NCBI GenBank assembly: GCA_025929585.1
Contig: JAICPY010000034.1
Span: 1-37,557, forward strand
Direction of reading: 5' to 3'
DNA from: Steroidobacter sp.
GTDB taxonomy: Bacteria > Pseudomonadota > Gammaproteobacteria > Steroidobacterales > Steroidobacteraceae
Length of the DNA: 37,557 nucleotides
The position numbers and the translations under genes were made by a program. The notes beneath the pieces were generated by a model that was given only the letters and a program-made list of their open reading frames with translations, was not told the DNA's origin and did not search any database. This document shows positions 9,595-18,700 of the stretch, piece by piece. Numbering within the stretch: the stretch's first letter is position 1; every line of letters starts with the position of its first letter.

Positions 9595-10740
9595 TCAGAT
9601 AACGCCTAACACGAACAGCAGCGTCGTGAAGATCGAGATCACGACGGAGATCACGATCAACAGAATGATCAATCGTGCGAGGGCTCCAAACCGCGATAGC
9701 CCATACGTGCCGCGCAGCTGCTTGTAGATGTGAATCGGCGGCACGATTGCCAGGGCGGATCCCCAGATCGCTGCACTCACCCCGGCGCTTGCCGCGACAG
9801 AAAGCAGGATCGTGAGCAACATCATGAAACTGATCGAGTAGGTCGTGAAGATCGCGTGATCGTAGAGGTGAATGTCGCGGCGCCAGAAGAACAGCAGCCA
9901 AAGGAACGGAACACTTAGCGGTATGAGCGCCCAAGAGAATTTGTAAGCATTCGTTTTGACCTTGTACATCAGCAGCATCGGATTATCTCGCGCTTGCTTG
10001 ATCGCAAGATCCAATTTACTGCCCGGCGGTGGCCACTGGCTGCCCGTTGCGCCGTCCTGAGCTGCCTCGATCTTAATTGCGGCTTTGTCCTGTCGCTCGT
10101 CGATCTCGGCGACTGCCTTCCAGTCGCCGCGCGCGAGCGCGTCCATGACCGCGCCCGCCGATTCCAAATCGGTCATGTCTTTGGTGATCTGTTCGCGTCG
10201 CTCGGCCGTGAGCGACGGATCTGCGAGCTCGACGCGCAGCGCTGCGATTTGCTCGTTAGTTTTCTTCAACGCGGCCTCGTTACCTTCCTTCCAGTTCGAG
10301 GCGACGGCTGGTAGGTCATCCGGATCCAAACCTTGTCCGTCGAACACGCCGGTGATCGAGAACACGGCGAACATCAAGAACACCGTGAACAAAAATAGCG
10401 CCATCGGCGAGACGAACTTCACTCGCTCGCCATCGATATAGCGTCGAGTAAGGCGGCCGGGATGGAAGAATAACTCTGGCAGCGTGCGCCAGATTTTGCC
10501 TTCGAAATGGAAGACCCCGTGCAGGATGTCGTGGCCGAGCGAGAGAAGACTGCGGTGCAAGTGTGCCGGCTGGCCGCACGCGGAGCAGTACGCGCCGGAA
10601 AGTGATGCACCGCAGTTGAGGCAATTGCGAGTTTGCGGTGCGTGCTCTTCACGGGCGGAGCCGCGAGTCGCGCCTTCCACAGTACCGGCAATAATTCCGC
10701 CCGTGAGAGCATCGCCGGCGGCTTCGGATTCTCCAGTCAT
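9595..10740 (-). CDS. DUF3667-type zinc-ribbon membrane protein
   Basis: This 381-residue protein has an N-terminal zinc ribbon (C40, C43, C52, C55: RNCLNCGASLSGAYCSACGQ). It continues into SLGHDILHGVFHFEGKIWRT and FFHPGRLTRRYIDGER, the signature of DUF3667 proteins. A membrane helix follows (about 111-131). Next comes an unusually long charged, helical segment (about 150-240, rich in Glu/Lys/Ala and probably coiled coil), then three or four C-terminal helices (from about 262). The function of the family is unknown. The gene stands alone on the minus strand between heptad repeat loci A and B. The ATG at 10740 opens the frame; no clearly better start is visible. Confidence 0.85.
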   Translation of the reverse strand: MTGESEAAGDALTGGIIAGTVEGATRGSAREEHAPQTRNCLNCGASLSGAYCSACGQPAHLHRSLLSLGHDILHGVFHFEGKIWRTLPELFFHPGRLTRRYIDGERVKFVSPMALFLFTVFLMFAVFSITGVFDGQGLDPDDLPAVASNWKEGNEAALKKTNEQIAALRVELADPSLTAERREQITKDMTDLESAGAVMDALARGDWKAVAEIDERQDKAAIKIEAAQDGATGSQWPPPGSKLDLAIKQARDNPMLLMYKVKTNAYKFSWALIPLSVPFLWLLFFWRRDIHLYDHAIFTTYSISFMMLLTILLSVAASAGVSAAIWGSALAIVPPIHIYKQLRGTYGLSRFGALARLIILLIVISVVISIFTTLLFVLGVI

Positions 10741-10759
10741 AGTGCGAGGCGAGTTGAGG

Positions 10760-10824
10760 GGTGACGGTTGGCAGTTGACGGCCAGAAAGCCGGACTGTCA
10801 ACCGCCAACCGCCAACCGTCAACC
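10760..10824. repeat. Inverted heptad repeat (locus B)
   Basis: The left arm (10760-10782) reads GTTGGCA, GTTGACG in seven-base steps. The right arm (10797-10824) is GTCAACC, GCCAACC, GCCAACC, GTCAACC. The arms are complementary (GGTTGGCAGTTGACGG against its near reverse complement) around a 14-base loop. It lies between two minus-strand genes, just after the VOC gene stop and before the DUF3667 gene, and could act as a terminator or mRNA-stabilising hairpin. No U-tract follows. Confidence 0.8.
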
Positions 10825-10829
10825 TAGCA

Positions 10830-11261
10830 CTAGCTAAGCGGCTGATTGAATGCCCAAATCACACCGAACGGATCGCGAACTTGGCCGTAGCGCGCTCCCC
10901 AGAACATCTCCGACACGGGCATCACGACCTCGACTCCAACCGCGACTGCGCGCTCCCACCAAGCATCGATGTCCTCGACTTGAAGATTGAGGTTAAAGGC
11001 CTGCGGCGTCTGCAGAGGATGTCCGTACTCGGGATAGGCATCGCAAAGCATCAACGAGCCGCCGTTCAGATAAAGATGGATGTGCATAGTGCGTCCCTGC
11101 TCATCGGGCGGCACGCGGTACACCTCGGTCGCTCCGAAGGCGCGCTGATAGAACCCTGATGCTTCAACGGCATTTCGGACCTGAAGGTACGGAACAACGC
11201 CACCTCGCACTTCGGGCATCGGCGGAGCAGAAGGGGTTGCGCTGGCAGTTGATGTGGTCAT
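10830..11261 (-). CDS. VOC-fold (glyoxalase/PhnB-like) protein
   Basis: This 143-residue protein has a vicinal-oxygen-chelate fold of the PhnB/YdcJ-like type. Visible blocks are VVPYLQVRNAVEASGFYQRAFGA (about 22-44), GRTMHIHLYLNGGSLMLCDA (about 55-75), LNLQVEDIDAWWERAVAVG and the C-terminal GARYGQVRDPFGVIWAFNQP. This last block is characteristic of the family. Members include metal-binding enzymes and metal-free binding proteins. The usual metal ligands are only partly recognisable here, so substrate and activity cannot be assigned. The N-terminal 18 residues are Ser/Thr/Pro-rich and probably disordered. A 7-bp inverted repeat 35 bases upstream may be an operator. Confidence 0.85.
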   Translation of the reverse strand: MTTSTASATPSAPPMPEVRGGVVPYLQVRNAVEASGFYQRAFGATEVYRVPPDEQGRTMHIHLYLNGGSLMLCDAYPEYGHPLQTPQAFNLNLQVEDIDAWWERAVAVGVEVVMPVSEMFWGARYGQVRDPFGVIWAFNQPLS

Positions 11262-11295
11262 GGCATGGCCTCTCTCGTGATGAAGGGATGGGGTT

Positions 11296-11312
11296 GATGC
11301 AAACGTTGCATC
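11296..11312. promoter_or_regulatory. Inverted repeat GATGCAA-ACG-TTGCATC, possible operator
   Basis: Perfect 7-bp arms with a 3-base centre lie 35 bases upstream of the VOC gene on the minus strand. The size and symmetry fit a dimeric repressor site. No regulator gene is adjacent, so the binding protein is unknown. Confidence 0.35.
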
Positions 11313-11530
11313 TTCAGCTCTTGGGAATAATCGAAGAACGATTGAAGATTGCTGAGACCGACATCCGTTCCAGCTCTTTTTTCTAGATTTCGAAGCCGGG
11401 CTGCGAGTTGTTTACGGCGCCCCGAAACGCCTGCGGTAATTCGCGCTAGAAGTCCGTCCTTGACGGATACTCGATGGGATGACGACGATCGGTCCCTCGT
11501 CGCACCTTCGATGCCCTATAGGATGTACCA

Positions 11531-12112
11531 ATGATTTATCTCATCCTTGGATTGGTGGTCTTTCTCGGAGTGCACTCTGTTTCCATCGTCGCACCGAACT
11601 GGCGCGATGCGATGATGGCTCGCGTGGGCGAGCCGGCCTGGAAGGGCGCGTACGCCGCGCTCTCGATCGCCGGATTCGTGCTGCTCGTCTGGGGTTATGC
11701 GCAAGCTAGAGGAGAAGCGGTTGCTCTCTACAGCCCGCCCTCATGGACCCGCTGGTTTAGCGCGGTGTTGATGTTGCCGGTCTTCCCGTTATTGCTCGCG
11801 CCGTATTTCCCAGGCCGCATCGGCGCGACGCTCAAGCATCCGATGTTGATCGCAGTGAAGACGTGGGCTTTCGCGCACCTGATCGCGAATGGGACGTCTG
11901 CCGATTTGTTGCTCTTCGGCAGCTTTTTGATCTGGGCTGTGCTCGATCGGATGTCGTACGCGCGCCGGCCGCAGCGTTCGATTCGTAGGTTACCCGCCTC
12001 ACGATTCAATGATGCCGTCGTAGTGGTGATAGGACTCGTGCTGTATTTCGTATCCCTTCATTGGCTACATGCACGATGGATTGGCGTGTCTCCCTTGCCC
12101 ATTACTCCGTAA
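11531..12112 (+). CDS. NnrU family membrane protein
   Basis: This 193-residue integral membrane protein resembles NnrU, named from nitrite/nitric-oxide reductase clusters but widespread outside them. The N-terminus MIYLILGLVVFLGVHSVSIV has the conserved HS. Further family features are RVGEPAWKGAYAALSIAGFVLLVWGY, KHPMLIAVKTWAFAHLIANG and DLLLFGSFLIWAVLDRMSYARR. About five helices are predicted. AGGA lies 8 bases before the ATG. No denitrification genes are nearby, so a role in NO metabolism is not supported here; related proteins in carotenoid pathways act as isomerases. The stop codon lies in a 7-bp inverted repeat. Confidence 0.88.
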   Translation: MIYLILGLVVFLGVHSVSIVAPNWRDAMMARVGEPAWKGAYAALSIAGFVLLVWGYAQARGEAVALYSPPSWTRWFSAVLMLPVFPLLLAPYFPGRIGATLKHPMLIAVKTWAFAHLIANGTSADLLLFGSFLIWAVLDRMSYARRPQRSIRRLPASRFNDAVVVVIGLVLYFVSLHWLHARWIGVSPLPITP

Positions 12113-12130
12113 CGCCAGCCGGATTACGGA
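12106..12130 (+). terminator. Weak hairpin over the NnrU gene stop codon
   Basis: TCCGTAA (12106-12112) pairs with TTACGGA (12124-12130) around an 11-base loop. The 5' arm contains the TAA stop. No T-run follows, so intrinsic termination is uncertain. Confidence 0.3.
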
Positions 12131-12183
12131 CTGTCATGTGTCACAGTTCGGTTGCTCGTTCGTCATAAAGAGGTCATGCGCGC

Positions 12184-12195
12184 GAAGCATGCTTC
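12184..12195. repeat. Palindrome GAAGCATGCTTC in a larger hairpin
   Basis: A 12-base perfect palindrome is extended by imperfectly paired GCGC-rich flanks over roughly 12178-12202. It sits 22 bases before the start codon of the small acidic protein, just ahead of its Shine-Dalgarno. It could be an operator or part of a leader hairpin. Confidence 0.4.
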
Positions 12196-12217
12196 GTGCG
12201 CGATAGCGGAGGGCACG

Positions 12218-12412
12218 ATGGATCCATTGACGAACTTGTATGAACGCTTGCGTCAGCAGGCCGCTCCGGGCGTGTTCCCGGCCGAGCCTCCCTCGTTCGA
12301 GGAGTGGCTGCAGTATTGGGATGACAACGACACTGATCTGGGCAATCTGCGCAACTTCCAGCATTGGCTATCTCGTCGGCTTCCTGCGACGAAACGAGAC
12401 ATGTTGGAGTGA
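12218..12412 (+). CDS. Small acidic protein of unknown function, 64 residues
   Basis: I do not recognise this protein. From the ATG at 12218 it starts MDPLTNLYERLRQQAAPG. A Trp/Asp-rich centre follows (FEEWLQYWDDNDTDLG), then a basic end (HWLSRRLPATKRDMLE). It has no signal peptide or membrane helix, so it is probably cytoplasmic. A GGAGGG ribosome site 5 bases upstream makes this start better than the frame's first ATG at 12152, which has none. The gene stands alone between the NnrU gene and the RND efflux genes. Confidence 0.6.
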   Translation: MDPLTNLYERLRQQAAPGVFPAEPPSFEEWLQYWDDNDTDLGNLRNFQHWLSRRLPATKRDMLE

Positions 12413-12807
12413 CAACGACGGCCGCAGCAGCCTAATTGGTGGTCAATAGCCGCCGTAGCGGCTTCGCCCTTATTCCTATCTCTTATCTGGACATTCTCGG
12501 CGGCGACACTGCAAGTGTTGGTCCACGTTCCCAGTTCTTGTCTTATTTCGATCGGTCGATGTCTGCTTGGAGCCGATCGAGCCGTCCTAAGATCAATGCC
12601 GTTTGTTCAAGAGGCAGTTGATTGTCATCGTTGACGCTCCACAGCCGCAGGAGACGTCTTCTCTGACCGTCAACAGTCAACGCGCTTACCGCCATCACTC
12701 CGGCATTCCTGACGATCAGTCATGAATGTCATGCATGGCACCCGATTGGTCGCAAGCTCAGCCGCGCCTACAGTGTGCGCCATTCATCCTCACCCTCGAG
12801 CTCGTTT
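12413..12807. other. Gap before the RND operon
   Basis: This stretch has a small hairpin AGCCGC-CGTA-GCGGCT (12448-12463) that may end the preceding transcript, without a T-run. It also has a single-arm heptad-like motif (GTCAACA GTCAACG, 12669-12682) and a weak candidate 50-residue frame on the minus strand (12543-12695). I see no clear operator or promoter for the efflux genes and no regulator gene. Confidence 0.5.
12543..12695 (-). CDS. Candidate 50-residue ORF, unknown
   Basis: From the ATG at 12695 this minus-strand frame encodes 50 residues with a basic N-terminal part (GQRRRLLRLW). It ends in an amphipathic helix-like segment, LEQTALILGRLDRLQADID. I do not recognise it. A GGAG is present but only 2 bases from the ATG. 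Codon use is not strongly like the neighbours, and the N-terminus overlaps a heptad-like repeat. It may be a chance frame. Confidence 0.2.
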   Translation of the reverse strand: MAVSALTVDGQRRRLLRLWSVNDDNQLPLEQTALILGRLDRLQADIDRSK

Positions 12808-14262
12808 ATGCGCTACGTAACTACAGCTAACCGGATCCTTTCGATCGCAGTTCTTTCTGTGCTCGCTGGGTGCGCGGTTGGGCCCGATTATCAGCGCCCG
12901 GATCTTGCTAATGCAGACACCTTTGCTACGGTCGAGGGAGCGGAGTTTCGGAACGAAGAAGTCGAGCGGGATTTCTGGCGCGGCTTCAATGATGCGCAAC
13001 TCAACGAATTGATCGAAGAAGCATTGGTTGCGAATCACGATGTGCGCATCGCATTGGCGCGTCTACGTGAAGCTCGAGCACTTCGCGGTGAAGCTCGTCT
13101 TGATTTTGCCCCAACGGTGACCGAACAAGCTTCGCGCGTCGATGCGCGAGCAAGCGAGCGTCAGGCGCCACCCGCTTCAGGGCTGACTCGAGACCAGGAC
13201 TACTACGACACCAGTTTCGATGCCTTCTGGGAGCTCGATTTCTTTGGCCGCACGCGCCGTTCGGTCGAAGCAGCGAGCGCGGAAGTGCAAGCCGCGGAAG
13301 CGAGTGTCTATGACACGCAGGTCAGCGTAACGGCTGAAGTCGCGCGTAATTATTTCGAGTTGCGTGGGGCGCAAGCGCGGCTCGAGGTCGCACATCGCAA
13401 CGCGCAGAATCAAAGCGAATCGTTGCGTTTGACGAGCACTCGGCTGGAAGCGGGCCGCGGTACTCAACTGGATGTCTCGCGAGCACAAGCCCAGCTCTCG
13501 GCAACGTTGAGCTCGATCCCGGATTTGGAGGCCGAGGTCAATCGCTCGATGTTGCGCCTGAGCGTGCTCGTCGGTCATGAGCCTCAAGCGCTCACCGCGC
13601 AGCTCAGTTCGCCCGAGGATCTTCCAGCGCTGCCTGAGACCCAAAGCATCGGGACGCCGGAAGCATTGCTGCGTCGTCGGCCAGACATCATCGCGGCCGA
13701 GCGTCAACTCGCCGCTGCTACCGCGAGGATCGGTATTTCGGTAGCTGACTTATTTCCCCGCATCTCCTTCGTGGGGAGCTGGGGTTTCGATGCGGTCAGC
13801 AGCCAAAATTTAGGCGATGCCGGCTCGGAAACGTACGTGTTCGGTCCCAGCATCAGGTGGGCTGCCTTCGATCTGGGCCGGGTACGTCAACAGATCAAGC
13901 AGCGAGAAGCAGCGGCCGATGGTGCGCTGGCACGTTACGAACAAACGGTGTTGCGGGCGCTGGAAGAGACTGATGCAAGCCTGACGAACTACGCCAAGTC
14001 GCTGGCGAAGCAAGATCATCTGAAAGATAGCGCCGCCTCTTCCCTGGAAGCAGCATCGCTCGCGCGAGTGCGTTTCGAGAACGGCGCCGCCGATTTCTTG
14101 ACCGTACTCGACGCCGAGCGCAATGCGCTGCAGGCCGAAGATGCCTTGGCCCAGAGCGAGACTCAAACGGCCACCGCATTGCTCGCGATGTACAAGGCAC
14201 TTGGAGGAGGGTTCAGGCCGCTGCAGGGATCTGCAGCTGGCCTGACATCGACCAGCAAGTGA
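12808..14262 (+). CDS. RND efflux outer-membrane factor lipoprotein (OprM/NodT family)
   Basis: This is the outer-membrane channel of a tripartite efflux pump, a TolC-like trimer that exports substrates handed on by the adaptor and RND pump encoded next. From the ATG at 12808 it has 484 residues. The signal peptide ends in a lipobox SVLAGC (C22) followed by AVGPDYQRP, the classic OprM/NodT opening. Two repeated OMF halves follow, with paired motifs (NHDVRIALARLREARA; LLRRRPDIIAAERQLAAATARIG). The second half ends with RFENGAADFLTVLDAERNALQAED. A GTG 33 bases upstream is possible, but the ATG gives a normal lipoprotein signal. The gene comes first in the set, which is less usual than adaptor first. 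Confidence 0.92.
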   Translation: MRYVTTANRILSIAVLSVLAGCAVGPDYQRPDLANADTFATVEGAEFRNEEVERDFWRGFNDAQLNELIEEALVANHDVRIALARLREARALRGEARLDFAPTVTEQASRVDARASERQAPPASGLTRDQDYYDTSFDAFWELDFFGRTRRSVEAASAEVQAAEASVYDTQVSVTAEVARNYFELRGAQARLEVAHRNAQNQSESLRLTSTRLEAGRGTQLDVSRAQAQLSATLSSIPDLEAEVNRSMLRLSVLVGHEPQALTAQLSSPEDLPALPETQSIGTPEALLRRRPDIIAAERQLAAATARIGISVADLFPRISFVGSWGFDAVSSQNLGDAGSETYVFGPSIRWAAFDLGRVRQQIKQREAAADGALARYEQTVLRALEETDASLTNYAKSLAKQDHLKDSAASSLEAASLARVRFENGAADFLTVLDAERNALQAEDALAQSETQTATALLAMYKALGGGFRPLQGSAAGLTSTSK

Positions 14263-14275
14263 CGTATGGCGAGAA

Positions 14276-14408
14276 GGTGACGAGTGACCGGTGACGGGCA
14301 AGAACGATCACGCTTGCGTGCGCATGAGAATGCTCCATCGACGCAGCGCATGCGTCGCTGTTCGCGATGAACTATTTCTTGCTCGTCACCCGTCACCCGT
14401 CACTCGTT
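14276..14408. repeat. Inverted heptad repeat (locus C)
   Basis: The left arm (14276-14304) reads GGTGACG AGTGACC GGTGACG then GGCAAGAA. The right arm (14376-14408) is its near reverse complement, TTCTTGCTC then CGTCACC, CGTCACC, CGTCACT. Between them lies a 71-base loop with its own hairpin (CGACGC...GCGTCG near 14339-14357). It sits between the outer-membrane factor and adaptor genes, where it could partly terminate or set transcript levels within the efflux set. Confidence 0.85.
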
Positions 14409-14516
14409 CCTTCAGAGCATGAATGACTTTCGCCTGACCCCATTGGTCGATTGCCGTTTCCTCTCTAACGTATCGACCATCAAAGACACCATTGAAAGAA
14501 CAACGGGAGCTTTTTA

Positions 14517-15653
14517 ATGATTCGCGGTAGCCAAATTGGATCTTTATCGTTGATTGCTGCTGTTATCGTGACAGGAACGGCATTGGCGGCGTGGAAGCAT
14601 TCTGCGCTCGAGGACAGTGCCGCGGCGGCAGCAAGTCAGCCGGAGCCGGTGGAGTCGATTGCCGTCGCCGTGGCGGAAGAGCGGCAGCACAATCGTGTGA
14701 CAACATCCGTCGGCACGATCGTTGCGACTCGTTCCATTACCGTGCGCAATGAATTGCCGGGCACGGTGCGGCACGTAACACTCGAGCCGGGTCACATCGT
14801 CGAACCGGGCACCGTGCTCGTTGCCCTGGATGTATCCGTGGAACAAGCCGAGCTGAAGGCGCTCGAGGCGCAAGCGCTGCTTGCTGAAACTCAATACGCA
14901 CGCGTCCAGCGCATGAATAGCCAGCGCGCGGCATCGGACATGGAAGTCGATAGTGCACGCGCTGAGCGAGATGTCGCTCTGGCGCAGATTGCGCGAACCA
15001 GGGCCATCATCGAACGAAAGACGATTCGTGCTCCGTTCCGCGCGCGAGTCGGCATCTCGGACGTGCATCCCGGCCAATATCTCAACGAAGGCACGTTGCT
15101 GACGACGCTACAGGGCGTGGATCGCTCCACTTACGTGGATTTCTCGGTCGCACAGCAGGTGGCCGCGAGTTTGCAGCCGGGCGATACCGTTCAGGTGTCT
15201 GCGACCCAACAAGGTGCACTCGTGGAGGCCAATGTCGTGGCCATCGATGCGCGAGTCGACCCATCCACTCGTAACGCGATGGTACGTGCGGAAATTCAAG
15301 ATGCGCGTATGGCTCCATCGCCGGGTGCATCCGTGCGCGTGCAAGTCCCGACCGAGGAGCCTCGAATGGCGGTTGCGATTCCAGCAAGTGCGCTGCGTAA
15401 AGGTCCTGGCGGAGACTATGTGTTCGTCGTGCAAACCGACGATGCAGGCAAGACTCGCGCTCACACACGCGCAGTCTCCGTCGAGGCAGCACAAGGCGAT
15501 GCAGTCATCATCAACGAAGGCATCGCGGTGGGAGAACGGGTTGCAGCTTCGGGATCCTTCAAGCTGAGAGATCAAGTGCTGGTTGCGATCGATGCTACGC
15601 CGACGGACGCGGTCGCGATGAATCAGGAAAAAGCAGAAGGCGATAGGGGATAG
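14517..15653 (+). CDS. RND efflux periplasmic adaptor (membrane fusion protein)
   Basis: This 378-residue adaptor of the AcrA/MexE type links the inner-membrane pump to the outer-membrane channel. A single N-terminal hydrophobic segment (about 7-26) anchors or exports it. The biotinyl-lipoyl-like halves are visible (SITVRNELPGTVRHVTLEPG at about 75-94, and KTIRAPFRARVGISDVHPGQ), flanking a short alpha-hairpin with Ala/Glu/Gln-rich helices. The beta-barrel and membrane-proximal domain contain AIPASALRKGPGGDYVFVV. GGGAGC lies about 9 bases before the ATG. The gene ends inside a heptad repeat: the TAG at 15651-15653 is part of repeat locus D, and the last residues (EGDRG) are repeat-derived. Confidence 0.92.
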   Translation: MIRGSQIGSLSLIAAVIVTGTALAAWKHSALEDSAAAAASQPEPVESIAVAVAEERQHNRVTTSVGTIVATRSITVRNELPGTVRHVTLEPGHIVEPGTVLVALDVSVEQAELKALEAQALLAETQYARVQRMNSQRAASDMEVDSARAERDVALAQIARTRAIIERKTIRAPFRARVGISDVHPGQYLNEGTLLTTLQGVDRSTYVDFSVAQQVAASLQPGDTVQVSATQQGALVEANVVAIDARVDPSTRNAMVRAEIQDARMAPSPGASVRVQVPTEEPRMAVAIPASALRKGPGGDYVFVVQTDDAGKTRAHTRAVSVEAAQGDAVIINEGIAVGERVAASGSFKLRDQVLVAIDATPTDAVAMNQEKAEGDRG

Positions 15654-15703
15654 GGGATAGGGGATAGCGGATAGCGGATAGCGGATAGCGGATAGCGGAT
15701 AGG
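15641..15703. repeat. Nine-unit heptad array GGATAGS (locus D)
   Basis: Nine in-phase seven-base units (CGATAGG, two GGATAGG, five GGATAGC, one GGATAGG) overlap the 3' end of the adaptor gene and supply its TAG stop. Each unit contains TAG. With no multiple of three in the period, TAG occurs in every frame within three units, so the array can close any frame. No complementary arm is seen nearby. Confidence 0.93.
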
Positions 15704-15751
15704 CAAGAGTCGAGCAGACCCGCTCATTCGTCTCCCCGCGAACAATCATCG

Positions 15752-15781
15752 GCGTTAGAGCAAACAAGCGTTAGAGCAAAC
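15752..15781 (+). repeat. Duplicated translation leader of the RND pump gene
   Basis: GCGTTAGAGCAAAC occurs at 15752-15765 and again at 15768-15781, a direct repeat with a 16-base period. The second copy ends one base before the ATG of the pump gene. AGAG in each copy is the only weak Shine-Dalgarno-like element. Confidence 0.85.
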
Positions 15782-15782
15782 C

Positions 15783-18700
15783 ATGCGCGCATTCACAGAT
15801 CTATTCATCAAACATCCAGTGTTGGCGATCGTCGTCAACCTGGTCATCGTGCTGGTCGGCGTACGCGCCCTGAGCACCTTGCCGGTGCAGCAATTTCCGA
15901 GCGTCGAGAGTTCGTCGGTCATCATTACGACGGTATATACCGGCGCAAGTGCCGAGAGCGTGCGCGGCTTTCTGACGACCCCGATCGAGCGAGCAGTGTC
16001 CGCGATCAGCGGCGTGGACTACATCGAGTCCACAAGCCGCCCGGGCGTGAGCACGATCACCGTGCGCCTGAAGCTGAATCACGACAGTACTGCCGCCCTT
16101 GCGGAAGTTACCGCGCGCTTGCAGCAGGTGCGTTCGGAATTGCCGGCGGAAGCTGAGCCTCCCGTCGTGGATGTGCAGCGTGCCGACCGTCCGTACGCCA
16201 CCTTCTATCTAGGCTTCACTTCGCCCAATCGCGATGTGCCCGAATTGACCGATTGGCTCTCTCGAACTTTGCAGCCGCAGCTTTCGACCTTGGAAGGTGT
16301 GCAGCGTGTGAGCTTCGAAGGCAGTCAGCCGTTAGCAATGCGAGTATGGATCGATCCTGAGCGATTAGCCGCGCGAAATCTTTCGCCCGGGGATGTGCAT
16401 GCGGCACTGCTGCGCAACAACTATCTAGCTGCCGTCGGACAAACCAAGGGCAACTTGGTGCAAGTGAACCTGCTTGCGAACACCGATCTGCGTGCAGTCG
16501 AGGAGTTCGAGAATCTGATCGTGACCGATCGCGATGGTGCGATCGTTCGCCTCAGCGACGTCGCGAGTGTTGAGCTCGGCTCGGAAGAAGCGGCGATGGT
16601 CGCGAAGTACAACGACCAGCAAAGCGTGTACCTGGGCGTTTGGCCGTTGCCCGGTTCCAATGAGCTCGAAGTCGCTGAACACCTGAAAGACGAAATGAAG
16701 CGTATCGAAGCCACGTTGCCAAGCGATATCGAAATGCGCTTGGTGTGGGATGGCACGATGTTCATGCGAGATGCGCTCACCGAGATTACGAAGACTCTCG
16801 CCGAGACTGTGCTCATCGTCGGTATCGTCGTGTTCCTTTTCATGGGCTCGATTCGTACGGCGCTCGTCCCGCTGGTTGCGATGCCGGTGTCGCTGGTTGG
16901 TGCCGCGCTCGTGATGCTTGCCTTCGGATTCAGCCTGAACTTGTTGACGATCTTGGCCATCGTGTTGTCGGTCGGACTGGTCGTGGATGATGCAATCGTC
17001 GTCGTCGAGAACGTCGAGCGGCATGTGCGTGAGGGTAAATCGCGAATCGAAGCCGCGTTAGTCGGCGCGCGCGAGCTGCGCGGCCCGATTATCGCGATGA
17101 CGATTACGCTTGCGACGGTCTATACACCGATCGCCTTCCAAGGCGGACTCACCGGCTCACTGTTCTTGGAGTTTGCGATCACGTTGGCGGCCGCGGTCGT
17201 CGTTTCGGGATTCGTCGCGCTCACCTTGTCACCCGTCATGAGCTCGCGATTCGTCCACCCTCAAGGCAAGGAGGGCAGGCTTACGGCATTCGTGAATCGC
17301 GCATTCGATGCAGTTAGCCGTGCCTACTCGAGAGGCCTCGATCGTGCATTGGGCATGCGCTGGTCGATCGTCGCGGTGGCTGTTCTGGTGACGCTCGCAG
17401 CATGGCCTTTATATATGTATTCGCGGCAAGAGCTTGCGCCGGTCGAGGATCAAAGCCACATCAGCTTGTTCTTCGAAGCTTCTCCGGACTCCTCACTCGC
17501 GGCGACACACCGCAATTCGCTCGAAGTAGTGAAGGCAATCCGGGCGTTTCCGGAAACTGAATTCATGTGGTCCTTGACCGCCGCGTGGGGTGGTTTCGGT
17601 GGCTTGGTTGCGAAGGATTGGAAGGAGCGCGATCGCTCGACCGAGGAATTGTTCGGCGAAGTGTACGGTGCGGTTTCGCAAGTTCCTGGACTGCGCGTGT
17701 TTCCACGGCTGGATCCCCCTCTGCCGACACCAGGCCAGTTCGATGTCGAGCTCGTCGTGCAGAACGAGGGTTCCATCGAAGAACTGCTCGAGACGACGCA
17801 GGCCGTATTGGCCGCCGGTTGGCAGAGCGGCAAGTTCATGTATGTCGATACGGATCTGAAGATCGATCTGCCACAAGCGCAGGTGATCATCGATCGCGAG
17901 CGCTTGGCCGATCTGGGATTGGACCTCGCGACCGCCGGCCGCGAGCTCGGAACATTGCTCGGCGGAGCGTACGTCAATCGGTTCAATTACTTCGATCGCA
18001 GCTACAAGGTCATTCCGCAGATCGGTGAAAAGGACCGCGCGGATTTGGGTCCCTTGCTGGACTTGAAGATCAAGACGCCCGAAGGCGATTTGGTGCCGGT
18101 GTCCACATTCACGCGCATCGAAACCACGACGTCACCACGGACGCTGAATCGCTTCCAGCAACGCAACTCCGCGCGCATCTATGGCGGCGTCATGCCCGGT
18201 GTGACGAAAGAGGAAGGCTTGAAGATATTGGAGCAGGCGGCGGCCGCTGCTCAAGGCCCAGGCGGAAACATGGACTACGCGGGCGAGTCGCGGCAGATCC
18301 GCCAAGAGGGTACTGCACTGACGACGACATTGGCGTTTGCAGTCGTGCTCATCTATCTGGTGCTGGCAGCACAGTTCCACAGCTTCCGCGATCCGCTGAT
18401 CGTGTTGCTCGGCTCGGTGCCGCTTGCGATCTCAGGCGCATTGATGTTCACCTTCCTCGACCTGACGACCATCAACATCTATTCGCAGGTTGGCTTGATC
18501 ACGCTGGTAGGCTTGATCGCCAAGAACGGCATTTTGATCGTGGAGTTCGCGAATACCCTGCAAGAGCGCGGCTTGGACAAATTAGCGGCCTTGCGTGAAG
18601 CGTCGCGTACTCGGCTGCGCCCTGTGCTGATGACGTCGGCGGCGACGGTTTTCGGACACTTCCCTCTGGTTTTGGTCTCAGGCCCAGGTGCGGAAGCGCG

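Noticed and set aside
9476-9934. ORF with a DQGSGIR repeated peptide
   Set aside because: The peptide repeat comes from the CCCTGAT DNA repeat read on the minus strand; the frame is a shadow overlapping the DUF3667 gene.
11531-12112. A denitrification link through NnrU
   Set aside because: The gene is NnrU-like, but no nitrite, nitric oxide or nitrous oxide reductase or regulator is in the window.
15108-15767. Minus-strand ORF with YPLSAI repeats
   Set aside because: The repeats are the GGATAGC heptads in translation and the rest is antisense to the adaptor gene.
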